Source of the DNA: Gordionus sp. m RMFG-2023
Lineage: Eukaryota; Nematomorpha; Gordioida; Chordodea; Parachordodidae
Assembly: GCF_954871325.1 (NCBI RefSeq)
Contig: NC_088776.1
Span: forward strand, 57,436,954 to 57,500,953
Direction of reading: 5' to 3'
DNA length: 64,000 nucleotides
Below the pieces are notes generated by a model. That model was not told the DNA's origin. It saw only the letters and a list, made by a program, of their open reading frames with translations, and ran no database searches. A program made the translations under genes and the position numbers. Shown one piece after another: positions 59,858 to 64,000 of this stretch. The first letter of the stretch is position 1, and each line of letters opens with the position of its first letter.

Positions 59858-60642
59858 CTATTCTTTCAGAAAATCTAATTCAGTTCTAGTTTTTCTACCT
59901 AAAAATAACTCTGCTGGTGAGTATCCTTTGCTTCTCTTGGTATTGTTGTACGCTAATAGTAATAACCACCATTTTCCTTCTCCATATTTTTCCTTTTTTA
60001 ACCAACTCTTAACTAGAGCTACCATTCTCTCCTCTTGTCCATTACTTCTCGGGTAATGTGGTGGTGCTAATAAATGCTCAATCTTCCATCTATCACAAAA
60101 TTTGTCAAATTCTCTGCCTATAAATGCCGGACCACCATCTGATATTAAGGTCTTCATTAATCCATATTTACTTACGAAGTCTACCCTATTCAATGCTACT
60201 TTCGTCGACAGACCAGATACCTGTTGACAATCTATCCATTTAGAACCTGCATCTACCATTATAAAATATTTCTTCCTTTCATATTCTAAAAAATTTACGT
60301 GTATTCTTTCACATGGTACATCTGTTTCTGGCCATTTGTCTCCCCTAACTTTTGCAGGTACATTCGCACACTTTACATGTTTCATAACTCTTAGCTAATT
60401 CTTCAATTTCATTATTCATTCTGGGCCACCAAATGTATTCCCTCGTCTTATTCTTCATTCTTTCTATGCCCTGATGTCCTGTATGTACGGCAGCTAACAT
60501 GTCTTTCCCTACTTGGTATCACTAAACGATATCCTCTCATTAAACAATTGTCTTCTATATTCAATTCACCTTTACTGTTTTTAAAGGCCTGGTCTCTACC
60601 TTCCCATTCTTTATCTCCCTTCAAACAGGCTCTAATTCTCAT
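59858..60642 (-). pseudogene. Gypsy fossil 3: integrase
   Basis: The core region at 59858-60385 shows PCERIHVNFLEY, TLISDGGPAFIGREFDKF and PHYPRSNGQEERMVALVKSW, the three acidic-residue regions of the DDE integrase; the first of them is altered. The frame at 60448-60642 lies directly upstream, between RNase H and the core. Fossil. Confidence 0.9.
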
Positions 60643-60908
60643 TAATTCTTCATCCTGCTGGGAAATCTTGTCTACTATCTCTAAAGTTATCGGCCTTTCT
60701 CTTGTGTTATCTTTAAAGCTCTTATCACATTACTATTTACTATATTCTAAACTATTTATTATTGGCTCTATTTCCTTGTCTTCTAAGTCCTTATCACATA
60801 ATCTCGATAATATATCTGGTAAACAATTTTGTTTACCCGCTCTGAATCTTATTTCGAAATCAAAATTCCCTAACAACATAAGCCATTTCTGTAACCTTGG
60901 TGACATCA

Positions 60909-61549
60909 TCAACTCCTTATTATCTCTTTTAAAAGCCCTACCAGCGATTTGTGATCCGTATATAACAAAAATCTCCGGCTTAACAAATACTCTCTACATT
61001 TGGTTAAACCAAACTTGACTGCTAAGGCTTCCCTTTCTATAGTTGAATAATTTCTTTCAGCCTTATTAAACTGTCTTGACACAAATAAAATCGGCCTTTC
61101 TACATTATCAACTATTTGTGATAAAGCTCCTCCTATACCTTCATTAGATGCGTCCACTGCTAAAACAATATCTAATTCCTCATTAAAGCAAATCAACATA
61201 GGTTTCTCTACCAACTTTATTTTCAATTTTTTAAAACTATTGAAAACATCTTACTCGTGTTCTCGTTCACTTTAATCTATAAATAAGCGTTAGAAAAATC
61301 AATCTTCGAAAAAATTGTTGCTCCTTCTAGATTTGCTAATATCCTCGGTAATGGATAAACTGTGCTAATCCATGGATTTAACGAAACTCTATAATCTATG
61401 CATAATCTTAAACTATTATCTGCTTTTCTAATGGGGACTAACGGTGTCGCCCACTCGCTATGCACTATAGGTCGTATTATGCCTTCTTTTAACCATTTAT
61501 TTAATTCCTTATCGACTTCTTTTAAAAGGGCAATCTCCTTACTCCACAA
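60909..61549 (-). pseudogene. Gypsy fossil 3: reverse transcriptase and RNase H
   Basis: RT: LNKWLKEGIIRPIVHSEWAT, LRLCIDYR and IFSKIDFSNAYL. RNase H: LAVDASNEGIGGALSQI, ILFVSRQFNKAERNYSTIER and FLLYTDHKSL, with the acidic residues of the Gypsy RNase H domain. Fossil. Confidence 0.9.
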
Positions 61550-62553
61550 AATTTAGGCTGGTAATTTTCTAATAATTTTATATTTACTTCAACATCTTTT
61601 AGTGTCCCTAACTCTTCTTTAAAAACCTCCAAGTATTGATTTACAATCATACTTATTTCATGGCTGTATATATTTTCAATAATCTCTTCCTGTTCTACTG
61701 TTTTCTTAATTATCTGTTTGTTGATTTCAACGGGTGTTACCTTTAAAGACTTTATATCTCTTGAAATCTTATTCTCTTTATCTCTATATTTAATCAAAAA
61801 CTCTGGTGTTCGATTTCTAAGTTTATCGAGAACTAATTCTTGTTTATCCTCTATAATAGGTAACTTAAATCTATCGAAATCACTCCTTATTATTTCACTA
61901 TTTTCATCATTACCTACAGGGATAGTTTCGAAAAAATTCCACCAATTATAAACCCGACCTATCGTTCTTATATCGCACCATCCTAAAATTGGCTCAACCT
62001 TCAACGTAGTTATCCATAAATTTATATATTTATTGACTCCTGGTAACCTTAATCTATAATAACATAAAATTTTCACAACACTACCATCTAATTGTTTGGC
62101 TCTTATCTTTTTCACAACAAATTCTTCTTCTGGCCAAAATCTCATAAAATCCTTAATAATTTCAGCTCCTGTATCTAATAAAAAACATATCTCTGCTTCT
62201 TCAACTTTTATCTTGACTCTCGGACCTTTATTTTTCATTAAAAAATCTTCTAATTTAATCTTTCGTATGTCTAAAGTTGAATCCTTTCGTCTATATATTT
62301 CAAAATTCCCACTTTCTATTTCTATATATCTCCTTTTACCTATACTTCTATTATTAGTACTCAAATTATAATTATCAACATTAAAACACTCATTATCATT
62401 ATTCTTACTTGAACTAAAATTATCACCATTAGAAAAATTATTATTATTACAAAATTTATCAATAAAATTAAAATATCTATTCTTACTTGAATTAACATTA
62501 CCAACATTAGAAATTATTATTATTACCAAATTTTGAATTAAAATTATCAACAT
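61522..62553 (-). pseudogene. Gypsy fossil 3: Asn-rich linker and protease region
   Basis: An Asn/Ser/Phe-rich low-complexity start is followed by AEICFLLDTGAEI, the retropepsin active site, and then a region ending QPKFCGVRRLPF that leads into RT. Fossil. Confidence 0.85.
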
Positions 62554-62610
62554 TAGAAAAATTATTATTATTAAAAATTTGTCATTAAAATTAAAATATC
62601 TCTCTCTTAG

Positions 62611-62988
62611 TCATTTATTGCACTTTTCATGTGTGTCCCCCTCTTGGCCACAACTATTACACCTTAAAATCAAATTTTTTACTCTGCATCTTATAGCTAC
62701 ATGGCCATTCTTGCCACATCTCGCGAATTTCAAATCCTTTGTTAAATCAAAATCACGCGACATATGGCCTGGCTGACCACAGCTATAGCAATTAATTCGT
62801 CTGAAAATCTTTGTACTTCTAGAAATGTTTATGTTTCTCTCCTTATTTTCCTCATTTAATATATTTTTTATCTTATCTAATTCCTTATTTTCTATTTTTA
62901 TGTACAATGTATTTCTACCTAAAATTAAACCTAATAAAAATGCTAAAACTATTACCGAAAATATTATTACCATTATATTTTCCAACAA
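62611..62988 (-). pseudogene. Gypsy fossil 3: gag C-terminus with zinc knuckles
   Basis: CYSCGQPGHMSRD, ARCGKNGHVAIRC and CNSCGQEGDTHEKC are consecutive CCHC-type knuckles of nucleocapsid type, two of them degenerate. The N-terminal part has a hydrophobic segment (MVIIFSVIVLAFLLGLI) near residue 5, which is unusual for gag. The usual capsid region is not seen between here and the 5' LTR. Fossil. Confidence 0.8.
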
Positions 62989-63302
62989 TAAATTCCTTAA
63001 TATAATTTAGATACATTACAAAGAATTCAAAATAATTTTAATCACAAGTAACTTAATGCTGCGGCCAAAATTATACAACAATGCAATTAATATTATGATT
63101 AAAATCAAAGCATAAAACGGCATTAAAAATAAAAGAACAGAAAATATATATATATAATATAATTTATTTTTTTTACCTTAAATACGGTGATATATACAAA
63201 AAATTGACTTCTAATCACAATTTATTTCTTCTAAATTTAATTGTAGTCTATTTATTAGACTGAATATCTCCGGTCCCTGAGTATGTTTAATCTTCGGACC
63301 AG
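62989..63302. other. Leader region of Gypsy fossil 3
   Basis: AT-rich; ends at the primer-binding-like site beside the 5' LTR. No ORF. Confidence 0.5.
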
Positions 63303-63721
63303 TGTTGAATTTGGATGTTTTTGGTATGATTAGAAAGATAAATATTAATATATTAAATATAAATAATACCTTTAGTAATCCAATTTTATTACTCCAAACT
63401 ATGTAAAAAAAATAATAATGATATTTCGATTTACAAAATACGAGTTTTTATATGTTAATAACAAAAATTAATATTCAAAAAAAATTTTATATGCAAAATT
63501 AAAATAAACAATAATATTCTCCGTACATTCGAGTTCGTTAAGGATAACGGGTTTTTATATGTTAATAACAAAAATTTATACTCAAAAAAAAAATTTTATA
63601 TGCAAATAAACAATCATATTCTCCATACATTCAAGTTCGTTAAGGATAATTTTAATATTCATCTCTCATTTTAATATTCAAATAATAAAATAAAAAAAAC
63701 TTTTTTTTCATAACTTTAACA
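63303..63721 (-). repeat. 5' LTR of Gypsy fossil 3
   Basis: On the plus strand TGTTGAATTTGG ... ACTTTAACA, followed by the target duplication CTAAA. Matches 58248-58692. Confidence 0.88.
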
Positions 63722-64000
63722 CTAAACATTTAATTTATATTCATATTATTTGCATTATTATTTATTTGTTGTTACTTGAGTATAATAAAATATAGTATAA
63801 TATTTAAAATTGTTTACAATTTAAACAATATCATTAATTCACAAAATATTCTTAGGAATTTCTAACCTTATTTATTAAATAAAATATTAAATTCATATTC
63901 TTTTTGAGAAGAAGTGAGAAACGGAGGTATTAATATTTTTATTAAAATAACCAAATTTGTTAGGGAGGGAAAATTTCCCGCTTCCCTATCCTCTATTTGG
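63722..64000 (+). promoter_or_regulatory. Gene copy B4: 5' flank, right part, runs off the window
   Basis: Matches 5985-6270 of B1 (TATA-like runs, then gaagtgagaaacggaggt). The coding exons of B4, if present, lie to the right of the window. Confidence 0.6.

Larger units (their letters stand above)
57708..63721 (-). mobile_element. Gypsy/Ty3-type LTR fossil 3 with an inverted duplication at its 3' end
   Basis: On the minus strand the order is 5' LTR (63303-63721), gag with zinc knuckles (62611-62988), protease region (61522-62553), RT (61277-61549), RNase H (60909-61226), integrase (59858-60642), a tandem repeat (59246-59640), a further zinc-knuckle frame (58754-58990) and 3' LTR (58248-58692). 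Beyond the 3' LTR lies an inverted copy of the 3' end (57708-58246). CTAAA is duplicated at 57703-57707 and 63722-63726. The minus-strand sequence inside the 5' LTR reads TGGTCCGAAGATTAAAC, a plausible primer-binding site. It is broken, with several breaks, but is the most complete of the three fossils. Confidence 0.88.

Overview
The window is AT-rich eukaryotic DNA with spliceosomal introns, no operons and no intact housekeeping gene. The mobile elements (three Gypsy/Ty3-type LTR fossils, an RTE-like LINE, a LINE of the restriction-like-endonuclease type, a MULE, two hAT-type elements and a Helitron-like element) and the very short introns suggest an invertebrate or another small-intron eukaryote. 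I cannot name the species.

The main content is a tandem array of a multi-exon gene family that I do not recognise. Each copy begins with a signal-peptide exon (MRLILFLCIFVYIKA in type A, MRFIIFLCIFVFKA in type B) and ends with four exons of conserved size and phase. The copies alternate: A1 (2216-4378), B1 (5' stub only, about 5860-6847), A2 (25665-27606), B2 (32591-35099), A3 (36301-38397), B3 (47716-50376), A4 (53558-55426) and B4 (5' flank only, split around 57708-63721). After subtracting inserted elements the A-B unit is about 8.5-9.1 kb. The product is predicted to be secreted. Under my splice model every copy carries at least one lesion, so this is either a decaying array or my model of the middle exons is incomplete.

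The penultimate intron of every assessable copy is largely a (GGAA)n polypurine tract starting a few bases after the donor. It ranges from about 20 to about 280 bp.

Region by region: 1-1130 is a duplicated piece of a Gypsy fossil. 1381-6847 is A1 plus the B1 stub. 6848-17850 is Gypsy fossil 1, holding a hAT-type MITE, degenerate AT-rich repeats and an RTE LINE. 17851-18950 has orphan exon-like ORFs. 18950-24560 is Gypsy fossil 2 with a long (AAGAG)n/(TTTC)n block. 24808-35480 is A2-B2 with a MULE. 35480-50830 is A3-B3 with a LINE and a Helitron-like element. 50838-64000 is A4-B4 with a hAT element and Gypsy fossil 3. Several insertions have clear target-site signatures, and the sister copies show the empty site, so the order of events can be read: the Gypsy-2 tail predates the A1/A2 duplication, while the MULE, LINE, Helitron, both hAT elements and Gypsy fossils 1 and 3 are each found in one copy only.
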